DNA of 64,000 nt from Actinoallomurus purpureus (lineage in GTDB: Bacteria > Actinomycetota > Actinomycetes > Streptosporangiales > Streptosporangiaceae), in NCBI RefSeq assembly GCF_024055795.1, contig NZ_JAMXMY010000004.1, positions 1-64,000 of the forward strand, read 5' to 3'. Of this stretch, positions 1 to 10,411 are shown piece by piece. The notes below the pieces were generated by a model, which worked only from the letters and a program-made list of their open reading frames with translations, was not told the DNA's origin and did no database searches. The position numbers and the translations under genes were made by a program. Every line of letters starts with the position of its first letter. The first letter of the stretch is position 1.

Positions 1-53
1 GGCCCCACCGCCGGCGCACGCCCGCACCGCGCCACCCCGGATGTGCGGGCCGG

Positions 54-725
54 TCACACCGGCGTTCCGCTCGACGGCGCCGTGGTCGCGACCCGCCTCC
101 GCCCCGCGGCGCACACGGCGATCAGCCAGACGGCCGACAGCAACCGCCACAACGGCTCGAGCCGGGTGACGGGCGTCGCGACGATCGACACCATCGACAC
201 CGCGAGCAGAGGAGCCAAGACGAGGCCGAAACGCAGCGCCCACCTCGGCCGAAATCCCGTCGCAAGGCCGTTCCTGGACACGAGCCAGACCAGGACCCCC
301 ATGCCTGTCAGGTGCAGCGCACCCCCGCAGGCCAGAGTCGACCGGCCGAGGATCGTCAGCGTGCCGTCCCCGGCGTCGTCGGCGATGAGGACGAGCAGCA
401 GCGACAACACCACCGAGGCGGCGAAGGCGGCCGCCGAGACCCCGCCCGCCCACCGGACGCGCCCGGCGATCGGCCCCGCCGCCGGATCGAGCGTCCGGGC
501 GAGGCCGGCGCTGAACCAGGCGAGACCCAGCGCGGCGACGGCCTGCAGCGTCGAGGCGGCCACCACGGCGGCGACGCTGCCGGTGTAATACTCCCGCAAC
601 TCCGCCGCGGACGCGTCTGGCAGGTACAGGGACGTTCGGGCCAGTACCCCGCTCGCCACCAGACTCGCCACGAACGCCAGGACGAACCCGACTCCCGCCG
701 GTCGCCAACCTCGTACGTGCTCCAC
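54..725 (-). CDS. Six-helix membrane protein of unknown function
   Basis: The product is about 223 residues and almost entirely hydrophobic. Roughly six membrane spans can be seen (about 5-27, 48-72, 90-115, 130-150, 160-183, 190-210), and it ends in a short arginine-rich tail. The start chosen is the GTG at 725 because GGAGG lies six bases upstream. The longer open frame upstream is arginine-rich and has no ribosome site. I do not recognise a named family and see no catalytic motif. Gene and strand are well supported by the ribosome site and hydrophobic pattern; the function is unknown. Confidence 0.7.
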   Translation of the reverse strand: MEHVRGWRPAGVGFVLAFVASLVASGVLARTSLYLPDASAAELREYYTGSVAAVVAASTLQAVAALGLAWFSAGLARTLDPAAGPIAGRVRWAGGVSAAAFAASVVLSLLLVLIADDAGDGTLTILGRSTLACGGALHLTGMGVLVWLVSRNGLATGFRPRWALRFGLVLAPLLAVSMVSIVATPVTRLEPLWRLLSAVWLIAVCAAGRRRVATTAPSSGTPV

Positions 726-1038
726 GGTGTCCTCCTTCGCCGGACCGCCGACCGAGCGGCGTCTTCGAGCTCGGCTCTCAGCGTCCCGAGCGGCACCCGG
801 CGCGTCGTCCCTCAGGAGCGGCCTCATCCCGTACGGTCCCGGGCGCAGATCGCGCGGCGACCACTACGCCACCGGGCGTACCGCCTCCCTATGACCCGTC
901 GCCCAACCCTGATGCGGACGGATTCCCCGGCTGTCAGTGAGCCGGCGGACCCGGTCCCTGGCGGATGGCGACGGCACCCGCCAGGGACCGCTGCATCCGG
1001 ATTGCGCCCGGCGCCCGGTCTGTGCTGCCCTTGGGCCC

Positions 1039-1872
1039 ATGCCGAGCTTCTCCTCCCACGACGGGACCGTCCTGGCCCATCACCTCATGGGCCGGGGTGA
1101 GCCGCTGCTCTGCCTTCCGGGTGGCCCCGGCCGGCCGTCGGGATACCTTGGCGATCTCGGCGGCCTGGCGACGTCTCGGCGGTTGATCCTGCTGGACAAC
1201 CGCGGGACCGGCGATTCGGCCGTGCCCGCCGACGCGGGCACGTACCGCGCCGACCGACTCGTCGCCGACGTCGAGGCCCTCCGAGAGCACCTCGCGCTGG
1301 AGACGTTGGACCTGCTCGCCCATTCGGCGGGCGCCGACGTGGCCGTCCTGTACGCCGCCCGCCACCCGCACCGGATCCGCCGGCTCGTCCTGGTGGCGCC
1401 GAGCCCCCTCGCCGTCGGACTCGAACCGACCGACGAGGAATGGTCCGCCGCGATCCACCGCCGGTCCGCGGAGCCGTGGTACGAAGGCGCGCTCGCCGCG
1501 CTCGACGCCTGGGAATCCGGAGACGAGCGCGAAGAGACCCGGCTGGCCACCCGGCCCTTCTACTACAGCCCCTGGAACGAGGCGGCCGAAGCACACGACC
1601 GGTCGTATCCGATGGTGCGGGCGGCCCGGACGGGTTTCCACGGCGAGGGCGCGTTCGACACGGACGCCACCCGTACGACCCTCGATCGGCTTCCGGCACC
1701 GGTCCTGGTGATCTCCGGAGAGGACGACCTCGCACCCACCGCCGACCAGGCCGCCGCGTACGCCGAGCTCTTCCCCGACGGGCGGAGCACCTCGGTGCCG
1801 GGAGCCCACTTCCCCTGGGTCACCGCGCCGAAGGAGTTCGCCGAGACGGTGGAGGAGTTCCTCAGCGCCTGA
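1039..1872 (+). CDS. Alpha/beta-fold hydrolase, proline iminopeptidase-like
   Basis: A 277-residue cytoplasmic serine hydrolase. The oxyanion segment PGGPGRP lies near residue 28, the DNRGTG turn near 53, and the nucleophile elbow AHSAGAD puts the serine at 96. The likely acid is in GEDDLAP near 230 and the histidine in GAHFP at 257. This order matches the S33 (proline iminopeptidase) branch, though the substrate cannot be read from sequence. The ATG at 1039 was chosen because the protein-like region begins there; codons further upstream are low-complexity. It stands alone, followed by a gap and then a secreted protein. Confidence 0.8.
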   Translation: MPSFSSHDGTVLAHHLMGRGEPLLCLPGGPGRPSGYLGDLGGLATSRRLILLDNRGTGDSAVPADAGTYRADRLVADVEALREHLALETLDLLAHSAGADVAVLYAARHPHRIRRLVLVAPSPLAVGLEPTDEEWSAAIHRRSAEPWYEGALAALDAWESGDEREETRLATRPFYYSPWNEAAEAHDRSYPMVRAARTGFHGEGAFDTDATRTTLDRLPAPVLVISGEDDLAPTADQAAAYAELFPDGRSTSVPGAHFPWVTAPKEFAETVEEFLSA

Positions 1873-2065
1873 CCGACGCCCCACCGTGGCCGGTGTCGGC
1901 TCAGCTGCAGCCCAGACGGTCGCGGCCATACCGGCGCTGCTCTGTCCGGGCAAAGAGAACTGTGCAGAAGCCGCATGGCGACCATTCATGATCATAAACT
2001 GGCGCCCGGTTGTCGATCTTCGACACTGGAGAACGGTCCGAACCGGACCAGTGAGGACACCGCCC

Positions 2066-2557
2066 ATGCGCAAGTTCGCCGTTCTGGCCACTGCCACCAT
2101 CATCGCCACCGGAGCCGTCGCACCGGCCGCCAACGCCGCCTCCATCAGGTCCGCGTCCGGCGTCGGAATCGCCGCAGTGCACCCCAAGCACCACTGGAAC
2201 CTGAACAAGGACAGCAAAGGCAAGGCCCTCGCTCCCACCAAGGTCAAGGTCAGCGGATACTGGCAGGTGGTGAGCAACAAGAACCACCCCACGTGGCGCG
2301 AGATCACGCTCGTCGCGACGGTGACGGCGCCTAAGGGATCAAAGGCGGAGGTGACGTACTTCTTCGGCTCCCCGAGCGGCAAGATCGACAAGTACACCAT
2401 GCCCTTCGGGGACGGATGGCCCAAGACGAACCACCTCGAGGCGATCAACAAGGCCGCCCTCGCGGACGTCTGGGCGCAGAAGTCCTACCGCGTGAAGGTG
2501 AAGGGCAAGTGGAAGAGGGTCTACAGCAAGAAGATCCGCATCAAGCAGGGCATCTGA
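2066..2557 (+). CDS. Small secreted basic protein, unknown function
   Basis: A 163-residue protein beginning MRKFAVLATATIIATG, a typical Sec signal peptide with a likely cleavage after the ANA near residue 25. The mature part is lysine-rich (many KVK and KGK pairs), has no cysteine, and looks like a beta-rich extracellular domain with several aromatic residues. I do not recognise the family. The start at 2066 is chosen because it places the signal peptide at the N-terminus. A GC-rich hairpin just after the stop is a likely end of transcription. Confidence 0.75.
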   Translation: MRKFAVLATATIIATGAVAPAANAASIRSASGVGIAAVHPKHHWNLNKDSKGKALAPTKVKVSGYWQVVSNKNHPTWREITLVATVTAPKGSKAEVTYFFGSPSGKIDKYTMPFGDGWPKTNHLEAINKAALADVWAQKSYRVKVKGKWKRVYSKKIRIKQGI

Positions 2558-2567
2558 CCGTATGTGC

Positions 2568-2594
2568 GGCCCCGGCGTACGACGCGCCGGGGCC
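2568..2594 (+). terminator. GC hairpin after the secreted protein gene
   Basis: A perfect 10-base inverted repeat (GGCCCCGGCG and its complement) with a 7-base loop begins 11 bases after the stop codon. There is no T run, which is usual for actinomycete terminators. Confidence 0.5.
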
Positions 2595-2742
2595 CGCGTC
2601 ACCGCAGCGATGCCGGTGATCTTGCCGGTTCACTGTGCGCGGGAGGGCGTGGCAAGTCGTCGAGGAGGTCACCGGCGCCCGCTCCATGAATTTCTCCGTC
2701 CCCCCGGGGGGCGGCCGTGGGAGTGGGGTCGCCGCCGTCGTG

Positions 2743-3129
2743 TCATCCGGCGTGGTCGAGGCGAACGGTGTTGTCGTGCGACTCGCGGGCGTCGAGCAGC
2801 TCGTCCCAGTGCTCGTCCGCCCAGGCGCAGGCGGCCGCCAGTGGTTCGAGCAGGCTACGGCCCAGCGAGGTCAGCTCGTACTCGACGTGCGGGGGCGCCG
2901 TAATGTGGACGGTGCGCCTGACCAGACCGTCCCGTTCGAGGGACCGCAGCGACTGCGTGAGGACCTTGGGAGTGACACGGCTCAGCGGCACGCGCAGCTC
3001 GGAGAACCGGCGCGGCCCGTGCTCGAGGCAGCGGATGATGAGCGCCGCCCACTTGTCGCCGAATCGGATCGGGTTGAGTGATGACGGGCACAGCTCGTCG
3101 AACATGTCGGCGGGCAGGGGTTCCCTCAT
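2743..3129 (-). CDS. HxlR-family winged-helix regulator
   Basis: A 128-residue DNA-binding protein with the whole HxlR pattern: a cysteine at 14 in the N-terminal arm, a helix with GDKW near 25, the FSELR helix near 43, a recognition helix containing TPKVLTQSLRSLE, and the wing with PPHVEYELT. Family members bind as dimers to the shared promoter of a divergent gene and often sense reactive electrophiles or oxidants through the N-terminal cysteine. Here the divergent partner, 101 bases away, encodes an NAD(P)H-binding protein. Repression of that gene is the likely role (inference). Confidence 0.85.
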   Translation of the reverse strand: MREPLPADMFDELCPSSLNPIRFGDKWAALIIRCLEHGPRRFSELRVPLSRVTPKVLTQSLRSLERDGLVRRTVHITAPPHVEYELTSLGRSLLEPLAAACAWADEHWDELLDARESHDNTVRLDHAG

Positions 3130-3230
3130 CGCGTCACGATAGCCGGTATCCCGGCGGTAACCACGGACCTCGATAGCGTCCGGGAACCGGTCGGCGCACA
3201 GGCTCCGGCCCCGGTGAGAGGCGGTTATCC

Positions 3231-3863
3231 ATGAACATCGTGATCTTCGGCGCGGGCGGCAGAGCCGGGCGGCAGGCCGTCGCCGAGGCGCACCGGCGCG
3301 GCCACCGGGTCACCGCCGTGGTCCGTGACCCCGCCCGCCACGGCGACCTGACGGACGCGAAGGTGGTGGCGGGCGACGTCACGGACGCGGCGGGCATCGA
3401 GCACCTGGCCGCCGGGCATGACGCCGCCATCAGTGCCGCCGCGGACCTGTCCGTGCCACCCCGTGACTTCTTCACCGCGTCGACCCGCGCCCTGACCATC
3501 GGCCTGGCGAAGGCGGGCGTGCGCCGCCTGGTGGTGGTCGGCCTCGCGTCGGTCCTGCCGGGGGCATCCGGTGCTCCCCTGATGGACGAGCCCGGCTACC
3601 CGAACGAGTACCGTTCCTTCTCCCTGGGCCACGCGGCGGGCCTCGATGAGCTCCGGAACTGCGACCTCGACTGGGCGTACGTGGCCCCTGCGGGCGACTT
3701 CGACCACGACGGCCCGCGCACCGGCCGGTACGTCGTCGCCGAGCACGGTGACCCGGCCGACCGGATCGGCTACGCGGACTTCGCGATCGCACTGGTCGAC
3801 GAGGTCGAAGCGCCCCGCCACCACCGCGCCGCCGTCAGCATCCGCGAGGCGTCCGGCGGCTGA
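3231..3863 (+). CDS. NAD(P)H-binding atypical SDR (NmrA/YwnB-like)
   Basis: A 210-residue protein with the dinucleotide-binding turn GAGGRAG at residues 7-13, an RDP loop near 32-34 that suits NADPH, and an acidic GDVTDA turn near 49. It lacks the YxxxK pair of classical short-chain dehydrogenases, which is typical of the atypical NmrA-like group. Such proteins act as redox sensors or quinone reductases, and the substrate is unknown here. It is divergent from an HxlR regulator, a common pairing. It ends 21 bases before the convergent argG gene. Confidence 0.8.
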   Translation: MNIVIFGAGGRAGRQAVAEAHRRGHRVTAVVRDPARHGDLTDAKVVAGDVTDAAGIEHLAAGHDAAISAAADLSVPPRDFFTASTRALTIGLAKAGVRRLVVVGLASVLPGASGAPLMDEPGYPNEYRSFSLGHAAGLDELRNCDLDWAYVAPAGDFDHDGPRTGRYVVAEHGDPADRIGYADFAIALVDEVEAPRHHRAAVSIREASGG

Positions 3864-3884
3864 GCCGTCTCCGTTCTGGTCTGG

Positions 3885-5396
<1,512 letters not shown>

Positions 5397-5412
5397 TCAG
5401 CAGCCCCCAGGG

Positions 5413-6129
5413 GCCGAAGCCACCTACCAGGCCGCCCGGACGGAACTCGACGCCGCCCTGGCGGCATGGCCCGACCGGTTCATCGGATGTGGCTCCGTGC
5501 CGCTGGGGCTGCCGGCCGAGCAGATCGCGGCCGCGGTGGAGCGGGACGTCGTGGGGCGAGGACTGCGGGGCATCGGAGAGCCGACTCCGCCACCCGGGCA
5601 GGCGGCTCGCATCGAGCCCGTGCTCCAGGCCTCCAGCGATCAGGGCGGGTTTCCGGTCATCGTGCACGGTTTCGCACCCACCACGGCCGAGGACCTCCAG
5701 ACCCTCGCCGCGCTCACGCGCAGATATCCGCGCGTGCCGTTGGTCGTGAGCCAGCTCGGCGGCCTGAACTGGATGGACGCCGTGGAACTGGTGCGTGACA
5801 CCCCCACCATGTACCTCGAGCTGTCCACCGCCGGCATCATCTTCGCGGTCCGCCTGGCGATCACCGAGATACCCGAACGGACACTGTTCGGATCCGACGC
5901 CCCCTACGGTGACCCCGTACTGGCCCGTGCGACCGTCGAACGCGTCACCACCTCCGGCGAGATCCGCGACCGCGTACTCGGCGCGACCGCCGCCGCCCTG
6001 TTCGGCCTGACCTGGTCCCCGCGTGTCCCGCCTCGTCGGGGAGTTACCGGTCGGCGTCGCCGGCCTGGGCGTCGTTGCTCGCGTTGGCGCGATCGATCTC
6101 GGCCATGTGCTCCTCGGCCCAGTACCTGA
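5413..6129 (+). pseudogene. Remnant of an amidohydrolase-family gene
   Basis: The reading frame encodes the C-terminal two thirds of an amidohydrolase_2-type TIM barrel. One can see the strand VIVHGF, the QLGG turn where homologues usually have a histidine, and the typical ending GSDAPYGDP followed by an RVLGATAAALFGL helix. The N-terminal metal motif HxH is absent. Upstream in the same frame there is no start codon before the argG operator, and the frame runs past the normal end into the neighbouring HxlR gene. A GTG at 5497 could start a truncated product, but this is more likely a decaying gene cut at its 5' end. Confidence 0.65.
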
Positions 6130-6457
6130 CGACGGCGAGCGCGTTCTCGAGCGACAGGCCCAGGTCGGTGAGCCGGTAGTGCACCCGCGGCGGCACGGTG
6201 GGCTCCACCCGGCGGGCGACCAGGCCGTCGCGGGTCAGGCTCTGGAGGGTCGCGGACAGCATCTTCTGCGAGATGCCGGGCATCCGCCGCCGAAGCTCGG
6301 CGAAACGCACCTCCTGGGGGGAAGCCTCGGCGAGAACTTTGACGGCCATGGACGTCCATTTCGTGCCGATGCGGTCCAGCAGCCGGCGGGTCGGGCACTC
6401 GGGATCGAAGAGGTCGCCGCGTGCTCCCTTCGCCGTACGGGTCGGAGAGGAGGTCAC
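6044..6457 (-). CDS. HxlR-family winged-helix regulator (second copy)
   Basis: A 137-residue protein with the HxlR signature: a cysteine at 21 in PECPTRRLLDRIGTKW, FAELRRRMPGIS, KMLSATLQSLTRDGLV and the wing VPPRVHYRLT. It is only distantly similar to the regulator at 2743. It is divergent from an alpha/beta hydrolase gene, with an inverted repeat between the two, and so probably controls that gene and itself. The acidic, asparagine-rich tail is outside the domain. Confidence 0.85.
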   Translation of the reverse strand: MTSSPTRTAKGARGDLFDPECPTRRLLDRIGTKWTSMAVKVLAEASPQEVRFAELRRRMPGISQKMLSATLQSLTRDGLVARRVEPTVPPRVHYRLTDLGLSLENALAVVRYWAEEHMAEIDRANASNDAQAGDADR

Positions 6458-6506
6458 CTGCGGCTCACCACCTGTCGAGAAAGTGCGGTCTTGGCTTGGT
6501 TGCGGA

Positions 6507-6541
6507 GGTTACCTAGTCTCAGCTGGTCACTATTGGTAACC
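6507..6541. promoter_or_regulatory. Inverted repeat operator between HxlR and hydrolase genes
   Basis: GGTTACC at 6507-6513 is matched by GGTAACC at 6535-6541, with further AGT/ACT symmetry inside. The centre lies in the divergent promoter region, 14 bases upstream of the hydrolase start. Dyads of this kind between an HxlR gene and its target are usual; HxlR binding is inferred. Confidence 0.5.
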
Positions 6542-6554
6542 ACAGGGAGTGGTC

Positions 6555-7445
6555 ATGCCCAGGTCCCTCTCACGTCCCAGCGTCGCCGAGATCTCCCAAC
6601 ATCGGGTCGCGGCCAACGGCATCGAGATCAACGTGGCGATCGCCGGGGACGGGCCCGCCGTCCTGCTGCTGCACGGCTTTCCGCACACCTGGCGGCTGTG
6701 GACCGACGTCATCGCCGGGCTCTCCGGGCATTACCGCGTCATCGCCCCGGACCTGCGGGGATTCGGCGCCACGACGAAGGCACCCGACGGGTACGACGCC
6801 GGCACCCTCTCCACCGACGCCGAAGAACTCCTCGACGCTCTCGGCGAACCATCGGCGACGGTGGTCGGCATCGACGCGGGCACCCCTCCGGCGTTCCTGT
6901 TCGCCATGCGGCGCCCCGACCGCGTACGGCGGCTCGTCCTCATGGAGTCGCTGCTGGGCCGGCTTCCCGGCGCCGAGGACTTCCTCACCGACGGGCCGCC
7001 GTGGTGGTTCGGCTTCCACGCGGTCCCCGGCCTCGCAGAGACGGTCCTGACCGGTCATGAGGCGGAGTACATCGACTGGTTCCTCACCGCCGGCACGCAC
7101 GGCCGCGGCCTGCCCGGCGAGATCCGCGACGCCTTCGTCCGCGCCTACGCCGGACCGGACGCCCTGCGCTGCGCCTTCTCCTACTACCGGGCCCTGCCCG
7201 CCAGTGCACGACAGATCCGGGACGCCGTGGCGTGCGGGCGGCTCACCGTGCCCACGATGGCCGTCGGCGCGCACCCCGTGGGAACCGCCCTCGAACGGCA
7301 GCTGCGACCCGTCGCCGACGACCTCACCGGCCACCTCATCGAGGACTGCGGCCACATCATCCCACTCGACCGCCCCAACGCCCTGCTCCCGCTGCTGACG
7401 TCCTTCCTCGCCCGACCGGAGCCGCGCACTCCTCGCGGCGAATGA
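6555..7445 (+). CDS. Alpha/beta hydrolase, epoxide hydrolase/dehalogenase type
   Basis: A 296-residue enzyme with HGFPHTW near 40-46 and DLRGFG near 66. The nucleophile elbow VGIDAGT has aspartate at 107, which marks the epoxide hydrolase or haloacid/fluoroacetate dehalogenase branch rather than esterases. The general base is the histidine in DCGHIIPLDRP near the end. The ATG at 6555 is preferred over a GTG six bases upstream because AGGGAG sits five bases before it. It is divergent from an HxlR regulator. The substrate is unknown. Confidence 0.85.
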   Translation: MPRSLSRPSVAEISQHRVAANGIEINVAIAGDGPAVLLLHGFPHTWRLWTDVIAGLSGHYRVIAPDLRGFGATTKAPDGYDAGTLSTDAEELLDALGEPSATVVGIDAGTPPAFLFAMRRPDRVRRLVLMESLLGRLPGAEDFLTDGPPWWFGFHAVPGLAETVLTGHEAEYIDWFLTAGTHGRGLPGEIRDAFVRAYAGPDALRCAFSYYRALPASARQIRDAVACGRLTVPTMAVGAHPVGTALERQLRPVADDLTGHLIEDCGHIIPLDRPNALLPLLTSFLARPEPRTPRGE

Positions 7446-7510
7446 CACCAGAGAGAGCGTGCATGTGACAGTCGGCCACAGCGATGACCTCGTCGCGACA
7501 CAATGAGGGC

Positions 7511-7924
7511 ATGACTCAGCCCGGCCCGGACGATCGTGGTGCACGCTGCCATTGCGGGCTGCCCGCACCGTACGACGACTGTTGCGGGCGCTTTCACCGC
7601 GGAGACGCCAAGGCGCCCACGGCGGAGCGGCTGATGCGCTCGCGGTTCAGCGGTTTCTGCGTTGGTGACGAGACCTACCTCCTGCGTACGTGGCACCCGT
7701 CGACGCGGCCACCGCACATCGACTTCGACGAGACCCTGCGGTGGCAGCGCCTGGAAGTCCTCCAGACCGCCGACGGGAGTTATCTCGACACCGACGGAAC
7801 CGTCCACTTCCACGCCCACTACATCCAGCGGAACCGCCCCGGGCACATGGAAGAACACAGCCGCTTCGTCCTCCAAGACGGCACCTGGCTGTACGTCGGC
7901 CCTGTTGGGGTCCAGCCCGCATAA
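7511..7924 (+). CDS. YchJ-like protein (UPF0225) with N-terminal cysteine cluster
   Basis: A 137-residue protein starting with a Cys-x-Cys-Gly motif and ending the cluster with DDCCGRFHRG, the metal-binding SEC-C-like element of the YchJ family. The second half is an NTF2-like domain with TWHPSTRP and HFHAHY. Length and motif order fit the family closely. No reaction is established for it. The ATG at 7511 gives the usual N-terminus; an ATG at 7484 would add nine unrelated residues. Confidence 0.85.
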   Translation: MTQPGPDDRGARCHCGLPAPYDDCCGRFHRGDAKAPTAERLMRSRFSGFCVGDETYLLRTWHPSTRPPHIDFDETLRWQRLEVLQTADGSYLDTDGTVHFHAHYIQRNRPGHMEEHSRFVLQDGTWLYVGPVGVQPA

Positions 7925-8224
7925 GCCCAAAACCCACATTGAGATGATCTTGATGGCTGGCGCGAGGCGCTGAACTGCGTGTTGGAGGCAGCCGTGACGC
8001 GGAGCGCAGGTACGGCCGGGCTTCGCGGGGATCAGGCCGGTCCGGTCGGGTGTTGGTTCTGCAGGCGGCGCATCAGGTCGGGCGGGATCCGACTTCCGGA
8101 CCGGTGATGCGGGCCCATACGCCCCTCCACTCGGGTCCGTGCCACCAGCCGCAAAGTAGCCCTGCGTGACCGAAGGTGAAGTCTCGCTCGCCCGCCTTCG
8201 GCTGCTCTCGACCCCAGGAAACAA
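7925..8224. other. No clear gene; degenerate stretch
   Basis: Open frames exist on both strands but none has a ribosome site with a protein-like composition. It leads into a recombinase remnant on the minus strand, and I take it to be decayed mobile-element DNA. Confidence 0.4.
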
Positions 8225-8356
8225 TCAGTCGGTTGTGTCCGGGGTGAGGGCTCGGTAGAGGGTGGAGCGGCCGATCTTGAGGTGTTGGGCGATGGCGGTG
8301 ATGGATTCGCCGCGGGCTTGGCGGGCCCGGGCGACGGCGAGGGTGTCGTGCAAACA
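8225..8356 (-). pseudogene. C-terminal remnant of a serine recombinase (resolvase)
   Basis: The frame encodes about 43 residues ending in a helix-turn-helix: ARQARGESITAIAQHLKI then GRSTLYRAL, which is the DNA-binding tail of resolvase/invertase proteins. The catalytic domain with its serine is absent. Upstream codons in this frame do not resemble the family. This is a leftover of a transposon or invertible element. Confidence 0.65.
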
Positions 8357-8478
8357 CCGCGCCTTGCCGACATGCGGTCGCGGCGGACAGTCCTTGAGTG
8401 GTTCCCGGCCGTACGGGCCAGGAAGCTGTGCCGATCCCGGCCAGATACCGCGGATCATAAAGAAATGACGGGAAATCG

Positions 8479-8892
8479 ATGCGAAAGTTCAAGCAGAAAG
8501 CAACGCTCACGCTTACCACTGCGGCGCTGCTTGCCGGTTCCGTGGCCATGAGCAGCCCGGCGAACGCGGCGTCATCGCCGATCGCCGCATGCGGCGGCGG
8601 GAGCTACCACCAGGTCGACAGCCACGCTCTGAGTGACAAGGCCATCGTCTACCTGATGTACAACGGCTCGACCGACTGTGTGGTCACGTGGAAGCAGGGC
8701 AAATATTACGGTAACGGCGAAACGGTCAACGCCTACGTATGGGCGAAGAACGGCGACGGTTTTGCCGATGGCGGATACTACAAGTACTATGCTGGCCCGT
8801 CGAAGGTTACGGCTCCGGGGCAGTGCGTCCGATGGGGCGGCGGCTACAGCACTAATCTTGAGTACGACAGCCCATGGGAGCACTGCGGCTGA
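8479..8892 (+). CDS. Secreted SapA-like (spore-associated) protein
   Basis: A 137-residue exported protein with a clear Sec signal peptide (KQKATLTLTTAALLAGS, cleavage after ANA near 30). The mature part carries the spacing YNGSTDCVVTW, then YYAGP and APGQCVRWGG, which matches the spore-associated protein A group of Streptomyces. It has four cysteines, probably in two disulfides. Members are found on spores or in culture fluid, and the role is unknown. It stands alone, flanked by remnants on both sides. Confidence 0.75.
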   Translation: MRKFKQKATLTLTTAALLAGSVAMSSPANAASSPIAACGGGSYHQVDSHALSDKAIVYLMYNGSTDCVVTWKQGKYYGNGETVNAYVWAKNGDGFADGGYYKYYAGPSKVTAPGQCVRWGGGYSTNLEYDSPWEHCG

Positions 8893-9476
8893 TCATGGAG
8901 GGCGACGCAGAAGGGCTCGCCGGGGCGGCCGCGCCCCTATCTCGTCACCGGCCGTGCCAACCTCCAGCCACAGCACTCAGAGCCGCCCTGGATTTGTGAC
9001 TTCGTTAAAGGCCGCCCGCGTTCTACGTGGAGGTCACTTTCGACAGCGGCGCCCGGCGCACGTTCGACCTGGTGATCGGTGCCGATGGGCTGCATTCCAA
9101 CACAGTCGGGCAGGGCGAGGGCGGTGTTGGCGGATCGGCCTTCGGTGCCGGACGGCCGTCGCGGTCGTCGAGGGTGGCGATGGAGTCGTTGAACAAGAAC
9201 TCGACCTTGTGCTTGACCAGGCACGAGCACGCACTCGAAGGCTGAACCGCAGCCGACGATCAACGCGATCGCGGGACCGACCAGGGCCGCCGAGGCCGAC
9301 CAGTAGGTACGTCGGTCCGAGTTCCAACACCCGCGCTGTCAGGGACCGGGTCGCCGGCACCTCTCCCAGGGCACGTCCGCGGAGGCGAAGTGTTGTTGAT
9401 CTGCGGCTGACACGCGCTGCGGTGCGTGATCCCGGAGCTTACGGCCCGTCCGGCATCGGGGAAGTATCCTTGGCCG
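8893..9476. other. Non-coding stretch holding gene debris
   Basis: No intact gene is seen in these 584 bases. The recognisable content is two oppositely oriented pieces of an FAD monooxygenase (separate entry), plus hydrophobic minus-strand codons near 9260-9340 that may be a piece of a transporter. Confidence 0.5.
9021..9245. pseudogene. Rearranged FAD monooxygenase fragments
   Basis: The plus strand at about 9027-9107 encodes VEVTFDSGARRTFDLVI followed by GADGLHSNTV, the DG motif region of PHBH-type flavin monooxygenases. The minus strand at about 9147-9245 encodes LVKHKVEFLFNDSIATL then DDRDG, the segment that normally comes just before it in the same protein. The two consecutive pieces are now head to head, so part of the gene has been inverted. 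No complete product is possible. Confidence 0.6.
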
Positions 9477-10196
9477 GTGTTCTCGCCTCAAGGCCCGTCT
9501 CTGCGTGAACTGGCGATGCAGGCGCTGTCCTCGGTCGAGCGCGGCTACGACCTACTCGCTCCGAAGTTCGACCGCACGCCGTTTCGCACCCCCGATGGCG
9601 TTCTTGACGCGACCGCCGACGCGCTGCGTCCGCTCGGGCCGTTCGACCGGGGACTGGACGTGTGCTGCGGCACCGGTGCGGGCATGCGGGTCCTCGAACA
9701 CCTGTGCCAAGGACGGATCACGGGCGTCGACTTCAGCACTGGCATGCTCGCGCAGGCGCGCAGCGCGCACCCGGACGCCGAGTGGGTAAGGGCCGACGGC
9801 CGGGCCCTGCCCTTCGCCGAGGCCTTCGACCTGGCGGTCAGCTTCGGAGCGCTCGGGCACTTCCTGCCCGCCGAACGGCCCGCGCTGTTCGCCGGGGTGT
9901 ACCGCGCGCTGCGGCCCGGCGGGCTCTTCGCCTTCCCGATCGGTTCGCCGCAGCCCATCACCTCGGGCTGGTACTGGGCGCTGCTCGGATTCGACCTAGC
10001 CGTGCGGGTCCGCAATGCCGTGTGGCGTCCCCCGTTCGTCATGTACTACCGCACCTGGCCGTTGCACGCGGTCCGCAACGACCTGGCAGCATCCGGATTC
10101 ACCGTGACGACAGTCCCCTTGACGGCTCTCGGCCGACGCGAGGACGGCAGCCCGCGGCACCTGCTTGTTCTCGCGCGCAAAGCCGGCACGCCCTGA
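9477..10196 (+). CDS. Class I SAM-dependent methyltransferase
   Basis: About 239 residues with the Rossmann methyltransferase pattern: motif I LDVCCGTGAG, the acidic end of strand 2 in GVDFSTGML, a motif II region around ADGRALPFAEAFDLAV, and the post-II RALRPGGLF helix. It acts in the cytoplasm; the acceptor is unknown. The GTG at 9477 gives a plausible FSPQGPSLRELA leader, but an ATG at 9516 is also possible because neither has a strong ribosome site. It is convergent with the sialidase-like gene. Confidence 0.8.
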   Translation: MFSPQGPSLRELAMQALSSVERGYDLLAPKFDRTPFRTPDGVLDATADALRPLGPFDRGLDVCCGTGAGMRVLEHLCQGRITGVDFSTGMLAQARSAHPDAEWVRADGRALPFAEAFDLAVSFGALGHFLPAERPALFAGVYRALRPGGLFAFPIGSPQPITSGWYWALLGFDLAVRVRNAVWRPPFVMYYRTWPLHAVRNDLAASGFTVTTVPLTALGRREDGSPRHLLVLARKAGTP

Positions 10197-10411
10197 CCGA
10201 TGCGTACGCCGTTCGACTGCTTCTGATCGCGTTTTCAGCCGGGACCATCGAGGCCACCGGAGGGATGGGCTGTCGCCGGTTCGATCCAGCCATTCGGCCG
10301 GCAGGGCGCGCTCGGCGTCGGTGGGAATCGTCGGCTTCCGCCCGCAAGGCTCGCCACCTGGTCGGTGCGACCCGCCGGCGCTGGAAGCGCCGGCGGGTCG
10401 CACCCGGCCGG

